DNA from: Spizellomyces punctatus DAOM BR117
Taxonomy: Eukaryota > Chytridiomycota > Chytridiomycetes > Spizellomycetales > Spizellomycetaceae
DNA: 64,000 nucleotides
Direction: 5' to 3'
NCBI RefSeq assembly: GCF_000182565.1
Contig: NW_015971545.1
Coordinates: 351,373-415,372, forward strand
Part shown: one piece after another, positions 38,413 to 50,500 of the stretch
Position numbering within the stretch: the first letter of the stretch is position 1
Layout of the letters: each line of letters opens with the position of its first letter
Made by a program: the position numbers and the translations under genes
The notes under the pieces: model-generated
The model's input: the letters and a program-made list of their open reading frames with translations, nothing else
Database searches by the model: none
What the model was told of the DNA's origin: nothing

Positions 38413-40319
38413 TCAAATACCCTCATCCAATCCAACACACCGCAACAAGAGCCTCTTGTAATCCCCAGAAGTAACATCCTCTACACGCCTATACAAACTC
38501 TTTCCAAACACCGCTTCATAGGCGTTCCTCACCAGCCGCATGACTCTTGGGTCGCGGTGTCGCACGGTCAGGCGAATAAGGGTGCTATCGTGAATCCCAA
38601 AAAGACCGTGGAGGGAAGATTCAAAGAGAGTCGCTACATGGGCTGGCCGATTTTGAATTGAGTGAACTAAAAGTTGGGAAGGGTCATGTTGGGATGGTCA
38701 GTCCTTTGCCCTCTGCTACTAGTTGTCAAGCAAATTACTCACCTAATGCAATTAATCCCTTCTCCAAGTCCCCGCCGGAATGTTTCCTAATGAGCGACTC
38801 TATTGGCATTCCATGTTTCCGCTGGTAGGTTTCAAACAGCGCCAGCAAGTGAGCGTCAGACCGTCCACACAATGTGGCGATAAACACACTTTGATCAGTA
38901 CTCCATCGCGATTTTCTGGATTCTTGGAACAAGGCCTCGACATCAGCTTCGACATCGTACATTTGTTCCGTTTCGTCTCGTGATGCTTGTAAAACGGCTA
39001 TCAATAGCTTCTTGAGATGGCTGGACGTCTCGTTTGATATTACATCTTCGAGCTTTTTCATGTAAAGGTCGAAATACGCTTCTTTGATGGCGGCTAGTTC
39101 GGCATTGGAGCGCCCAATCAAGATCTGCAGTGAAAGTGTGATCCAACAACATCAATGATGGTGAATGGGGACATTGCGAATTTAGGCAGGTCATACCTCA
39201 ATGAGTACGTCCTCATTGGTACCCACACCAGACTGTAACCACCAAAAATATCAGCAAAAAGGACGTCTCTCCTCCTTTGCCAACATGGGAACTTCAACAT
39301 ACCACAGCATCTCGTAGGCATTCTGCATCATATTCAGGAAGGGGTGTTGCCAAACCGACGCATAGCTTTCCAAAATTACCAGAGAGGTGACTCTTCAAAT
39401 CGTCCGCCAGGGATTTACCGTATGAAGCTTTGTACGCTTGAGCGATTTGGGTGCACTGGTCTGGTGTGCGCGTGCCAAGGATGTTGATGATGGTTTTTGT
39501 ATCTACATAATACTCTTATTTAATATATCTCTGTGAATAGGTTAACAATTTTGAGTTCTTACCAACACCATGTCCGTCGACACCTTTGAGTGCATTTCGC
39601 AAAGCCTGAACATTCTCTGCAGCGTCTGCATTGGAAAGCGGTGCAAACGGGTCTGCGAGAAGTAGCTGAGCGGAAGCTTCTGGACCTACCGCCAGCTGAA
39701 GACCTGAAGGGCCTCCTCTCACGCTTGCAGCTAGAACTGTTTCGTTGTCAACGTCATTTGCACCCCACTGCTGCTGTGAATAAATCGAGGCTGCTTCCGC
39801 ACTTCGTGGAGCATCAATGCCGTGATTTGGCAATTGCACTGATACTGTGGCAGGAAAAGAAACCGGTGACTGCTGAACAGTGGGCGAAGTTGACCATTTG
39901 GATGTTAATAGTGCAGGTGAAACAGGGGACTGGGGTACTTGAATCGTCACTGTAGCTGGGAGAGAAACGGACTCGGCTGGCTCCGGCGAGGTAGGTATTT
40001 GTATGCGAAGATTTGAATCATGCACAGAAGCCATTGATGACCGGCGAGACCCAAATGCGGCTTGTGGAGTTTCGAGGAGGAGAGATGGTGATCGGGATCG
40101 GGAGCGGGATCTTAATTCATTTCTTGACCCACTGGGACTAGGAGATCGAGGGCGACTGGGTGGGTAGCTGCGCTGTGGTGAAGGTAAGAGTGTCGCTGCT
40201 GTCGGAATGAGTTGAGATGATTGACCTGATTGCGGGACGAGTGTCGGTGCAAGGTATGCGCTGGTAACTAGCGGACCTTGTGTGGGGGACTGTTGATTAT
40301 ATGAATTTTGGTAAAGCAT
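38413..40319 (-). CDS. Annexin with long disordered N-terminus
   Basis: Five exons by eye (39563-40319, 39303-39502, 39197-39232, 38743-39124, 38413-38666) give 542 residues. The first about 240 are disordered, rich in Ser, Pro and Arg (LRSRSRSRSPSLLL). Four annexin repeats follow (about 250-540). Repeat 1 has LKGVDGHGVDTKTIINIL, repeat 2 SGVGTNEDVLIEIL and GRSNAELAAIKEAY, repeat 3 STDQSVFIATLCGRSDAHL, and repeat 4 IHDSTLIRLTVRHRDPRV. Annexins bind acidic phospholipids in a Ca2+-dependent way. Type II Ca2+ loops (GxGT) are best kept in repeat 2. Membrane trafficking or repair is inferred from the family. Confidence 0.88.
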
Positions 40320-40908
40320 GTTTAATGAATGGCTATGAGATAACAGTCGATGCACTTGCGCAAGAAATGGACAGACTTGTCTCCTGCACACATTTATATA
40401 AATTTCAACCAAAGGTTCCTATTTTCCAAACATTGCCAGTCAGTTCACGTTTATTTTGCGTCATATTGCCCTCATATGCCCAGGAATTTGCCCCGCCGAC
40501 GTCAGTGAGGGTAGGCCAAACCCATTGTCCGTTGGAAATGACCTTTGGATATCTTTGACAGACCTGGACACGTCGCTAAGCCACGGGTAACATAATCCAC
40601 AGCAAACAGCCATAGTAGTTGCTTTGTCGGCAAGATGCTTGATTTTTTGCCAAGATTGTCCCATACAGGTATTTTCCGGGTGGACATGGTCCTAGTCCCC
40701 AAAAGGACTTGTGGAGTGATTGGTGGCAGATGTCTCAGGATGGCCGGGAGGGGAGAGACCGGGCTTTTTCCTCCTCACACCATGAGAATGGCAAATACGA
40801 CATATTGGGACGCCGAATCAGCGACACATGCAACAATTCTGTATATTTATTTCGACATGCTTATATAGATCTATACATTATACACAATTTTGTTCACAAC
40901 GAGCAGTC
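40320..40908. other. Intergenic region upstream of annexin
   Basis: 5' flank of the annexin gene and 3' flank of the secreted-protein gene. No gene recognised. Confidence 0.5.
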
Positions 40909-42005
40909 TTAAGAAGTGTGTATCAATTTGAGGTCGTCCGCACTGACACCAGGGATATCAGTCGCAGCAGTAGCCGCATCCTACATACCGCAATTACCGT
41001 TAGTTTAGAGAAAATGCGTAAAAACATTTTCACAATAACAATACTGACCTCGGCTGCAGCCTTGGCTTTGCCAGCGGCACCTCGAAGAATATCACCAAGA
41101 CCACCAGCTTTTCCACCGCCAGCTCCGCCGAGAACACCTCCCAAGATATCACCAAGACCACCAGCTTTTGCACCGCCAGCTCCGCCGAGAACACCTCCCA
41201 AGATATCACCAAGACCGCCGGCTCCCTTGCCAGCTTTTGCACCATCAAGAATACCTCCCAAAGCACCAGCAGCACCAGCAGCACCACCAGCTCCTTTGGC
41301 ACCCTTTTTGCCGCCAGCAGGCTTGTCAACGAACGCACCGATACCACCAGCGGCCGCACCTCTCAATCCCTGTCCGACGGGCTTTCCTCCCTGATTCTCG
41401 AACGTCATGATCATATTATTGGTTGCCCCTTGCTTGATCTCAACAGGAGCGCACGAGCCAAAGGTAATCGGGTTGCGAACCATCATAACGCAGGATCCAG
41501 CGGGGCATTCCATATTGGGGACCTGGATTTTGACTTGAGCGTCAGATCCGCCTCTGAGGTTAGCCAGATTAAGCCCTCCTCTGCCAGGGGCATTCTGGAG
41601 GACCTGGGCTTGGGTCCATGTTTGGCCAGCTGGGAAGATGTAAACTGTAAGAAAAACGTTGCATGACTCTACGGTATATTAGTAAAGCTACTCACCATCA
41701 GCAGAAAAGGAAACTGACACAGGACCGGCACCGTCCTGATTCACGATAAAGTATCCGAGATCGACCTCACTTCCAGGGGCAAACGTGGCGCGCGGTTGCG
41801 CTATGGCGTCTTGTAACTGTGGTGCGCCTTTTCCGAGCACTCTTCCACAGGGATTTCTTGCAGTCACTCCGAGAGCCACGTCCGCCTGAGATCCAAGATC
41901 TACAGCGGGATCAACATTCAAACCCAGCGGCGCGGTCAACTTTGAATGTGCAGAAACGGCTGCCACCAGAGTCGCGATTTGAGCAAAGATGAGCGATGCC
42001 TTCAT
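40909..42005 (-). CDS. Secreted His-1 protein, Egh16/Gas1-like, with Gly-rich repeats
   Basis: Three exons (41696-42005, 41049-41644, 40909-40980) encode 325 residues. A signal peptide (MKASLIFAQIATLVAAVSA) would be cut to leave His as the first mature residue (HSKLTAPLG), as in LPMO-like and Egh16/Gas1-like (DUF3129) secreted fungal proteins. NPCG, QPRATFAPGSEVDLGYFIV and a C-terminal beta-rich part with CPAGSCVMMVRNPITFGSC support that fold, with four or more Cys. The final 120 residues are a Gly/Ala tail with 19-residue repeats (GGLGDILGGVLGGAGGAKA). It probably acts at a cell wall or substrate surface. Whether it binds copper or oxidises a glycan is not shown. Confidence 0.72.
41044..41215. 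repeat. Tandem 57-bp coding repeat in the secreted protein
   Basis: Nearly identical 57-nt units (one spans 41101-41157, the next begins at 41158, partial copies flank them) encode 19-residue Gly-rich modules. In-frame unit length allows copy-number change without frameshift. Confidence 0.75.
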
Positions 42006-42437
42006 CGGGATTGTTTTTTGCAGGAGAAGAGTAGAATGATTGTGTGTATATTCAAAATGCAGCAGACGAGAGGAAAACTATCTAGGGTTTCCTTTTTTAT
42101 AACCATCTCGTTCATCCATGTCTTGGCACCACCATCTTGGATAGACCCTTTTTGTTTCAATATTTAAGTGGCTGCAGATAGAAATGCTCGCCACCAGGAA
42201 AGCTGCCTGCCATAATAGCCACCAGGCATGTCTTTTCTTCTCTGATGGATAGATGAACGGAGGTAAAAGAAAAACGAAAAGAAATTCCACCCCAAGATAA
42301 ATACCTTTATATTTAAAACTTAAATTTCTGCTTATATAGCAGATCACGTGGATATCCTTATTTTTATTCCCAAAAGCGGATAATTACAACCATTTATGGG
42401 TTACAAAGGCCATTAGAGATATTAGCATTTTACTATT

Positions 42438-43820
42438 TCACATTTGCTCGCATATGGCATGTCGCACATCAATCGATGAGTAGGACGGTGGAGGTGATGT
42501 CGAGATATGGTCCATCTGTACCTGTCTCGGCGTATATATCGGTAAGGGAGACGATACTTGATAGACGGGTAACCTCTCCCTCACATGGTGATCACTAAAG
42601 TCAACTCGAGTATCTCGTTCACCGATGATTTCATATCGGGATTCTGGCCCGGCAATAAAATGACGCCGTATCCACAACATCCCTCTCCATAGACAACGCA
42701 TACAACCTTCGGCAGCTACCAGGCACAGCATCATCGCGGCCATCGCTAGGAGGACCCAGACCGGCCACCATTCCGCAAGTATGGTTATCGAAGGGCGAGT
42801 TTGGTATGTGATGATCACCGCATCCTGGCCATCTTTACCATGAATTGGCGGAATCGAGAAAAGCAAGTAGGCAGAGGGATACAAGTATTTAGAGAAAGTA
42901 AAGATGACTTGTTTGCTGTTATTAGACAACAGGATCGAGCGCTGGATGGGATTATCCGGACGCCGATATGTTCGTGACTGTACAGTTACAATTGCGTGTC
43001 CACCGTTTTCGTCGATTGACGGATGCGGAACAGGCAAAGGAGAAACTTCTGTCTCGGTTTGCCTGTTCGCAGTAGGTTGATTTGATGAAAAGATAAAGTA
43101 ATATCTGGATACATGAGTGGTTGTGAATTCCATTGATCCCTCTGGGCCGCATTCGCCCGTGAACACCACCATGTTTTTGAGAATTCTGCCCTCCGCTCTC
43201 CATAGTAGGTAGGCATCTCTCGTACGAATGATCATAAGAAACACTGGGGCATCTTCGCGAAACGACCACTCAACTCGTACATGTGAATCAGATCGTAGAG
43301 AAAACGTTGCAACCTTTGGGACAATTTCCGTTTTATGTTCTTTTTTGAACAAAGGGAAGTGGATGTCTCGCCTGAGTGGCACAACGTCGTCCAGAGGCGG
43401 TGCGTCGCCATCTTCCACCAAGATCGCTTCAGCCTCTATCTGTAAATCACTGTCGGCACCTTCCTCCACTAACCAGGGATTCTTCACCCGCAATTCTACA
43501 GCACTGACGTCCCAAGCATCAATCTTTATCACTCGCCGCTCTCCAAATTCCATTACAATACTCTTAGATTCCGGACATAGGGGAGCGAGCGGCCAGAGAG
43601 ATATCATGAAAAGCAGCAGACATGTAGCGAGGATCATGAGGAATATGATATATGCCGGTGAGGGGCCGGGTTCTTGGTCGTGGTGACCGGCGGTGGACCA
43701 TGACATGGAGCGGTGGGCATTTCTAGATGATCGGTAGAATAGAGAGGTATTATACATGGATGGGAGCTCAAGAGTGCCGTATGAAAGAGAAGATAAAGGT
43801 CGCGGATTGAAAGGATTCAT
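42438..43820 (-). CDS. Unrecognised two-pass membrane protein
   Basis: An intronless 460-residue protein (ATG 43820). TM1 is at about residues 57-80 (YIIFLMILATCLLLFMISLW), followed by a roughly 280-residue luminal or extracellular domain of alternating beta-like strands with segments such as CGPEGSMEFTTTHVSRYYF. TM2 is at about residues 365-385 (PVWVLLAMAAMMLCLVAAEG), with a Cys/Arg-rich juxtamembrane stretch and a Pro/Tyr-containing tail (LPIYTPRQ, SPPPSYSSID; a PPxY-like site). The layout recalls plant and fungal two-TM proteins that end in a RING, but no RING is seen here. PPSY could recruit a WW-domain ubiquitin ligase. Confidence 0.65.
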   Translation of the reverse strand: MNPFNPRPLSSLSYGTLELPSMYNTSLFYRSSRNAHRSMSWSTAGHHDQEPGPSPAYIIFLMILATCLLLFMISLWPLAPLCPESKSIVMEFGERRVIKIDAWDVSAVELRVKNPWLVEEGADSDLQIEAEAILVEDGDAPPLDDVVPLRRDIHFPLFKKEHKTEIVPKVATFSLRSDSHVRVEWSFREDAPVFLMIIRTRDAYLLWRAEGRILKNMVVFTGECGPEGSMEFTTTHVSRYYFIFSSNQPTANRQTETEVSPLPVPHPSIDENGGHAIVTVQSRTYRRPDNPIQRSILLSNNSKQVIFTFSKYLYPSAYLLFSIPPIHGKDGQDAVIITYQTRPSITILAEWWPVWVLLAMAAMMLCLVAAEGCMRCLWRGMLWIRRHFIAGPESRYEIIGERDTRVDFSDHHVRERLPVYQVSSPLPIYTPRQVQMDHISTSPPPSYSSIDVRHAICEQM

Positions 43821-45092
43821 ATCTGGAATAGCCAAAAGATAGACTTGCAATGTGCTTTACTTGACGGGTCAGCCTCACACCCCCCTCCCCCGTTCACCCG
43901 TGCGCACACAAACGCAACGCGTGGGTTACGCAACGTGAGGCTTTCGGCTTGTCCAAGTTCAAGGCACGGATTTTGACTTTTCAATGACTTTTCAACTTGA
44001 CTGTCGTGATGCATCAACCGGGACTCATTTTGCTATATCATGGGATGTAGGATGTAAAAGATAGTCTTCCTACTCGAACTTTTCTGAATTGCGACGTTCT
44101 GGTGAGCCTCAGCTGGACAAATGCACTCCAGTGTTCGTTGCCAGTCAGATGTCCTTCTATTTCCCAAACAGCACATGTAGGTCGTGCTTACATTGATTAT
44201 TCGAACCTACTTGTAAAAATCCGTCCTGTATGCTGTCGTCTGGCTAGGCCACGTGCAAAAGGATATCGCAGAGAACATGCAGCATTTCACGAATTCAATC
44301 ATCGTCCTCTATCATATTGTTGATCCTGTAACTGAAATCCTCGAAAGTAGATTTACGCCCGTAAATTCACAATGTGACATCCCATTGAATACGACAGCGC
44401 GATTCCCTTGCTGTTACTTCATACACATTAGCTGATGAACGTGTAGGATTCGCTAGTACTGTCGAATAATCCCAAGTTTCCATGACGCCGTCCATCTTGG
44501 ACGTCTTGTTCTTTTCTGGAACATGGCACAGGCTGGTATCCTCAAAGCAACTCAGTGCTTCCCAGAATGAAACTACATTGTCTCACTGCCATAACAGTTT
44601 TAACATGTCAACCTATTCTTAGCAATACGTGTCGTACCCACCGTTTTTATTGTGTTAACCCAAGGGAGGCAGCGCCCCATCTATTCACCATTTCTAAATA
44701 AAGATACATACATGATACCGGCATCTTCCCATCCACCCGGAGACGCTCAACGTCATCAAAGGTTGCCAGGTCCAAGTGAACCAAATCAATGTGGATGTGC
44801 TACGGTGGTTGCTCAAACATTCATCTTCTGGAAGCTTTCGAGGATGCCCTAAATTGAGATGGGTGGACCGTCCTCGTGCTCTGGACCTTCTAGTTGCAGT
44901 GAGTGTAGTGCTAGCTCTTAAAGGGTGGGCTATTCTATCGAACCTCTTCACCTGCTCATTTCGGCAGGCGTCCTCTCAACCACATTCCTCGATAATCTGT
45001 TGGATACCCTAATTCGCTACGCCCTCGTCTTCGGTTTCTTATTGCGCTCAAGTCTTTCAGGCATCCTCATTTGGTCGTCAACAGAAAAGAAA
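43821..45092. other. Long 5' interval of the PKA gene
   Basis: About 1.27 kb without a recognised gene. A frame open into the PKA gene extends 5' of its ATG to about 44925 but contains no in-frame ATG. Confidence 0.5.
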
Positions 45093-47192
45093 ATGTTGGA
45101 CTTACAAACCCTTTCCACCACCGAGTCAGTTGGCAAAACAAACTCTTTGTCCCGCAAGAATTCCTTGCAGGAGAAATTCGGTGCACTCCGGGGAGCATTG
45201 GGCAGGAAAAGATCACTGAACAATTTACTACCAGCACAAACCGGCTCATCATCTGGGGCACCCTTTTTTGATGAACCCTCAAATGGAGCACTGACGATGG
45301 ACTCTGGAATTAGTATGCGCGGATCCAGCAATGGTAAATTGGCCTCGTCGACAAGTGGGTCGACAACGTTACCACCACTTGCAGGCATCAGGAAGTCAAG
45401 GAGCGATGCCAGAATGTCCGGTTCTGGTGAGCTGGAGGGAACTCCTAATGCCTCACCGCAGCAGCAGACACATCAATCAAGCGGACAAACCACTTTGACC
45501 AGGGCACATTCGGCTGGGAAGAATCAAATGAAAGTGCAGAAGGCCGTCTCCATTGATGTATCTGGTGGAGATATTAGCAAGCAGGTGCTTTCTGCGAATT
45601 CTCCTGGAGACCGGATGTCCCTCAAGTCACTTTCCCTTGGCCGTCCCAAATCTGGACTATCAAAGAGCAAGGGAACCCATGTGTCCATGCCTACTGGTCT
45701 TCAGCAACCGAACGAATTACGAACCGCAAAGTCCGCTGCTCAGATATCACAACCAATCTACGAGGACTCTGCATCGCAGGAAGCCCTGGATCAAGTCTCA
45801 GAACTTAACGTTAATAATTCATCTTCAGCCTTCACATCGCCCGTGAGCGGTAGTGTTGATTCGCTTGGCTTGACGGCGTCGAACACCAACGTAGGCGTAG
45901 TTACTTCTATACAGCTCGGCACCAAACACGCCAAATCTCTTCCCAAGATCAGTACACTATTCACCAAACTTCCCAAGAAATCCCGTGCTTCCAGCGCAAC
46001 ACCAGGCTGCGACGCCAACCTCACTTCCCCTGTTTCTCCTCTTGCCAGCATTGGCCAGCTCACAACTAATCAACGCAAGGGTACCCTCTCTGCATACGAA
46101 ATCTCACCTTCCACCACTGCGCCGGGTCTGCACCGTGATTACCATCTTGATGACTTTCACATCGTGCGTCGAGTCGGTAAAGGCGGTTTTGCGAATGTAT
46201 TCTTGGTGCGCCTCAAGCACTCTACCGGACGATATTACGCCTTGAAGGCCATTAAAAAGCACGATGTCGTCAAACTAAAGCAAGAGAAGCAGATTCTAAA
46301 CGAGAAGAACATTCTGAGAAGCATCAATCATCCGTTCATTGTGGAATTGTATCATACTTTCCAGAATGTCACATACTTGTTCATGACAATGGAGTATGTG
46401 GCGGGTGGAGATTTGTTCTCTTATTTGAGGAAGGTTCAGGTAAGCCTTTCATTCCACTTTCCGTCATTCCATGAACATTCTCATTGAGACTCGTGTTCAT
46501 ATATCTAGCGTTTCGCAGAAGATGACGCCCGGTTTTACGTCTCTGAAGTTTTGATTGCCCTCGAATACCTCCACTCGTACAATATTGTATATCGAGATCT
46601 CAAGCCAGAAAACATCCTCCTCGACACAACAGGTCACACCAAGCTCGCCGATTTTGGGTTTGCTAAAATCGTCAACAAAACTACACAATCGTTTTGCGGC
46701 ACACCAGACTACATTGCGGCTGAGATCGTAGCTAACAAACCTTATAATAAAGCGGTTGACTGGTGGTCTCTCGGTGTCCTAGTGTTTGAGCTAATTTCGG
46801 GAAAGACTCCTTTCGGGGACGAATCCTCAGACCGTATATACGAAAACATTCAAGTGGGAAAAATCAAATGGCAACCACTTGTCAAGGGCCCCGCCAAAGA
46901 CCTCGTTAAGCGCCTGCTGGACCTGGATGTAGACAGGCGACTGGGGTCTAGTGGTGATGGCGCGGAAATTCGACAACATCCGTGGTTCAAAACATTACAG
47001 TGGAAGAAGGCGGAAGCACGTCAGACAACGCCCCCGTTTGTTCCTGCATGCGACGCTCCTGATGTGATTGAACGAGAGCGGGCTGCCCGAGGAGCAAGGG
47101 TGGACGATTATATGGAAGTCTTGAAAAGTGGATCTACCTCTAATGGGTTCTTAACTACGGATCCGTTTGTTGAACTTTTCAAGGACTTTTAG
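45093..47192 (+). CDS. pkaC: cAMP-dependent protein kinase catalytic subunit with long N-terminus
   Basis: Two exons (45093-46439, 46509-47192; intron 69 nt) encode 676 residues. The first about 350 are disordered and Ser/Thr/Gln-rich. The kinase domain has GKGGFANVF (Gly-rich loop), YYALKAIKK (VAIK Lys), YRDLKPENILL (catalytic loop), ADFGFAK (DFG) and TQSFCGTPDYIAAE (activation loop). The C-tail ends FKDF, the FxxF hydrophobic motif of PKA catalytic subunits. The usual APE triplet is AAE, a mild departure. It would be held by a regulatory subunit and released by cAMP. The extension resembles the long N-termini of fungal PKAs and may add regulatory sites. Confidence 0.9.
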
Positions 47193-47564
47193 GATGATAG
47201 GACTGTAGTGCATGTTCCCGTAACTATGGCCGCTATTACACATCATTTAGTCTAGCATAGTCCGTAGAAGTTTTCCGTCTCAGGGTCATAGTTTTTTTTG
47301 TAGTATACCCTTGGGCTAATAGAAAGACGGTGGTTTATATTTTGGGCTTCTTTGCGCGGTATTTCGAATAGCTATGTGAAGAGGTTTTACGAACAAACTG
47401 CGCGAGCAGTCTTTTTCGCCATTTGGGATAGGTTAAGAGATAAACCTCAGCAGAATTACAGGTATTACAGGATGAACAGACAACCAAAGAATCTTTCTAT
47501 TGACGGGAGAGTGGCAACATACGTCTGCCATGCCATCAAATGGAGCTCGCTGAACTTATTGCTT

Positions 47565-50500
47565 TCAATTGAATTCTGTTGTAAGAACAAAGATTCGTCG
47601 CAATTCTTGCCAAAGAATGGGAGTGAAACTTACTTGCTGAACATGGTACGTTCAAAATCCAGGATTCTGTAATAACCTGTATAACCTCCTTGAGTGTCTG
47701 CTTATCCGCTTCAGGGGCTCTGAGGACCAATTGCACTTCCTTCCGCATACCGGGAGCAACCTGCAGAGCGCATTTAGGCAAGAGCGTCGGGGTATTCATA
47801 ATGAACCATGGAAGTTTTGCTACTAACCGGCCCTTGCTTGTAGCTTGAAGTAATGCAGCTACCGGGTTGATGCTTTATTTTGAATCTGGCCGAATCGTTG
47901 CCCACGTTAATGATTGTCAATGTTGCTTCTGAAGATTCGCCAGCCTTCACGGTTCCAAATTTAATTTGCGAAGGCAGGACATCAAAGGTCCCTAAACTCG
48001 GCAATTCTGCAACAATGGAGTCAGCAACATTCGCATACAACTGGTCTCTCCGATAACGTGCCTTCATTCTTGGTCAGTCGGGCTGTTGACGCTGTGTTAA
48101 TTTGGCGCCGGGCATGTGCCTCGACCGCTATGTAATGGGCATTGGGAACCATTCCTGGCTTACTGCTCCTCAGAACCGCTGGTAAAGGAACCTTGGATCT
48201 CCGGGGTCTACCGAGAACGTCGACGTTGCGGGGGTTGGTAGGCAAGTCGTTAGGATTTGGTTGAATCACGGAATGAGGCGTATGCTCTTTCTCGCTACTG
48301 ACAGTGGGCACATCTTGCATTGCCAGTGAAGATTCCTTCCAACGCGACGTGGTTTTAGTTAGAGTTTCCACCTGAATATTGTTGTTAATGTTATACCTGA
48401 GAAGGGTTCTCTTCGCTTGAAGGCACCTCATTTGTTTTTCCAATGTCAACCGGGGCTGGTTTGCTGCAGACTATGTCTGATGCATAACTATCAGCGGCTG
48501 GTGCTGTATCCACCTGTCGTTGAAATCAGTCGGGACGCGATTTTCAATATATTCCTATGTATACGTGAAAATACCTTTCGGGGGATCGGATCCAACTGGG
48601 TGGACTGAAGGTCAGAAACATCACTTTACAGTGAGAGCAACAAGGCTGGTTCCTACCTTATCCGGTGAGATTTGTCCCTCCGGACTGCTAAAGTAGCCAG
48701 GTATGACATCTCCATCGCGAAGCAACCGCTGCAGGGATCTTCTTTTTCTACTGGGCACGCGGCTATTTTCATCCGGATACAAGGCCACGGGCTTCGAAGT
48801 TGTTGGCGTAGAAGCTTGCAACTGTTTTGAATGATCGTAAATCTACAAGGATCCAGTATCATTAAGACAACCTGGTAGCAGGGAGAAACAATGATGGTGC
48901 GCCACCTCTTGTCCCGCTGCTCGCTTCTGAATTAGATCACTCTCCTTCAGTAAATACTTTTGTCGTATAGCCTGTTCCGTAGTGTTACGATCTCGCCCGT
49001 ATACTAGTTTGTCATCTTCGATAGTTGACTGACGTGTTGTCAGCTCCTCCGCTACATTCTCTGCATCGGGGTTAAGCTTCTCGTACATGGCGTATCCATT
49101 TGAGCTTTGTTCTTTGCCCACTTTCCAGTTCTCGAGAGCTTTCATGTCGCTCATTACGAGTTTACGCAGATGTTGTGTTACACGAGGATGGCAGATCAGC
49201 TGGCAAATCGACGTGTTGAGTGGACATTCCATCAATTTGGAAGAAAATGAAAGTTCATTTACCTGTCTGTATTTCACAATCGCTCCTTGTTGACTCTTTG
49301 CTATATAAGAGTCTTCAGTATCGTCGTCCGATACTAATATTGTGAGACATAATGACGACGGGCTCTGTTGCAAGGGTTCGTCTATAATCTTCACACTGGG
49401 CTTGTCCTTGTACTCAATTAGATAATTGAGTGTATCCAGATCCCTAAGTAACTCCAAGCCCGATCCATCTTCCCTGAGCAGAAATAGTCTGGGTGCATTT
49501 CCCGGTCGATAAGAGATATTGCTGAGAGAGCTGCAGAGTGCGCGTTGCCCCAGGAGACTCGTAATACTCTCTGGGGAGGGCGCTGATGTCGCCTTCCCGT
49601 CGGTCTGCATGAGATTGACCTGAAAGGAACATAGATGTGTCAGCGAGGCGCACTGCTGGTCCACAAAAACTGAGTGACAACGTACCCTAGATTGCCCACT
49701 TTTGTCTATCTCGAACCTGTTACCAGCCCAGTCATGCATGACGAGAGAACCGTCTAACCAATTGATGTAGTGACTTCCCGCCTCCTCATGGACATGCTGT
49801 TGATAGGAGGCAGGTTTAAAGAGTGCTTTGCCGGTGCAGTCAATCTCGAGGAGCAGGTCTCCCTGCAGATTCCTATTAGGTGTCGTAGAGCAGGATCGCA
49901 GTTGCAGATGTCTGATATACCTTTAAAATGCGATAACTGGCCTCTGATTCTCCAGACTTGAACCATCTCTCTACTACGATCTTATTTGGGAATTCTAGAC
50001 GAGTCACTCCACTGTCCCGATTAAACATCAGTGATGCATATCCTCGGCATTTGATATTGATTTCTACAGGCTTCTTGCATGCTTCGTCCGTCTCTAGTTC
50101 GGACGTGCCCGCCACTAGTTTTGTCGCAATGGAAGTACCATCTGCGTGCTCGCAGGTGGTTTGGCCCGCCTCATCGGTCTTAACAATGACCATGTCTTCT
50201 CTGGTCACGTTCACATGTTTGCTCGCCAGATCCTTTTCGCAGATAATTTTGACACTTTCCACCGTTGGTGGTCGGTCCTTAGCTGTAGTTAGCTTTGTTC
50301 CTTCCGCATTAGTACTTGTGCATACACCGGATTGACGCTGCGTGGTGACATTCCCGTTCGCAAAGAGAACTTGCACCTCGTTGTTGTGAAGATATTTAAC
50401 CACAGTTCCCTAACATTTACAGCGCTTAAAAGTTGCATCATCATATACCATTGACGGACGTTGTACTCACCTCTGGCGTTATGAGTCGGCCCATTTCCTC

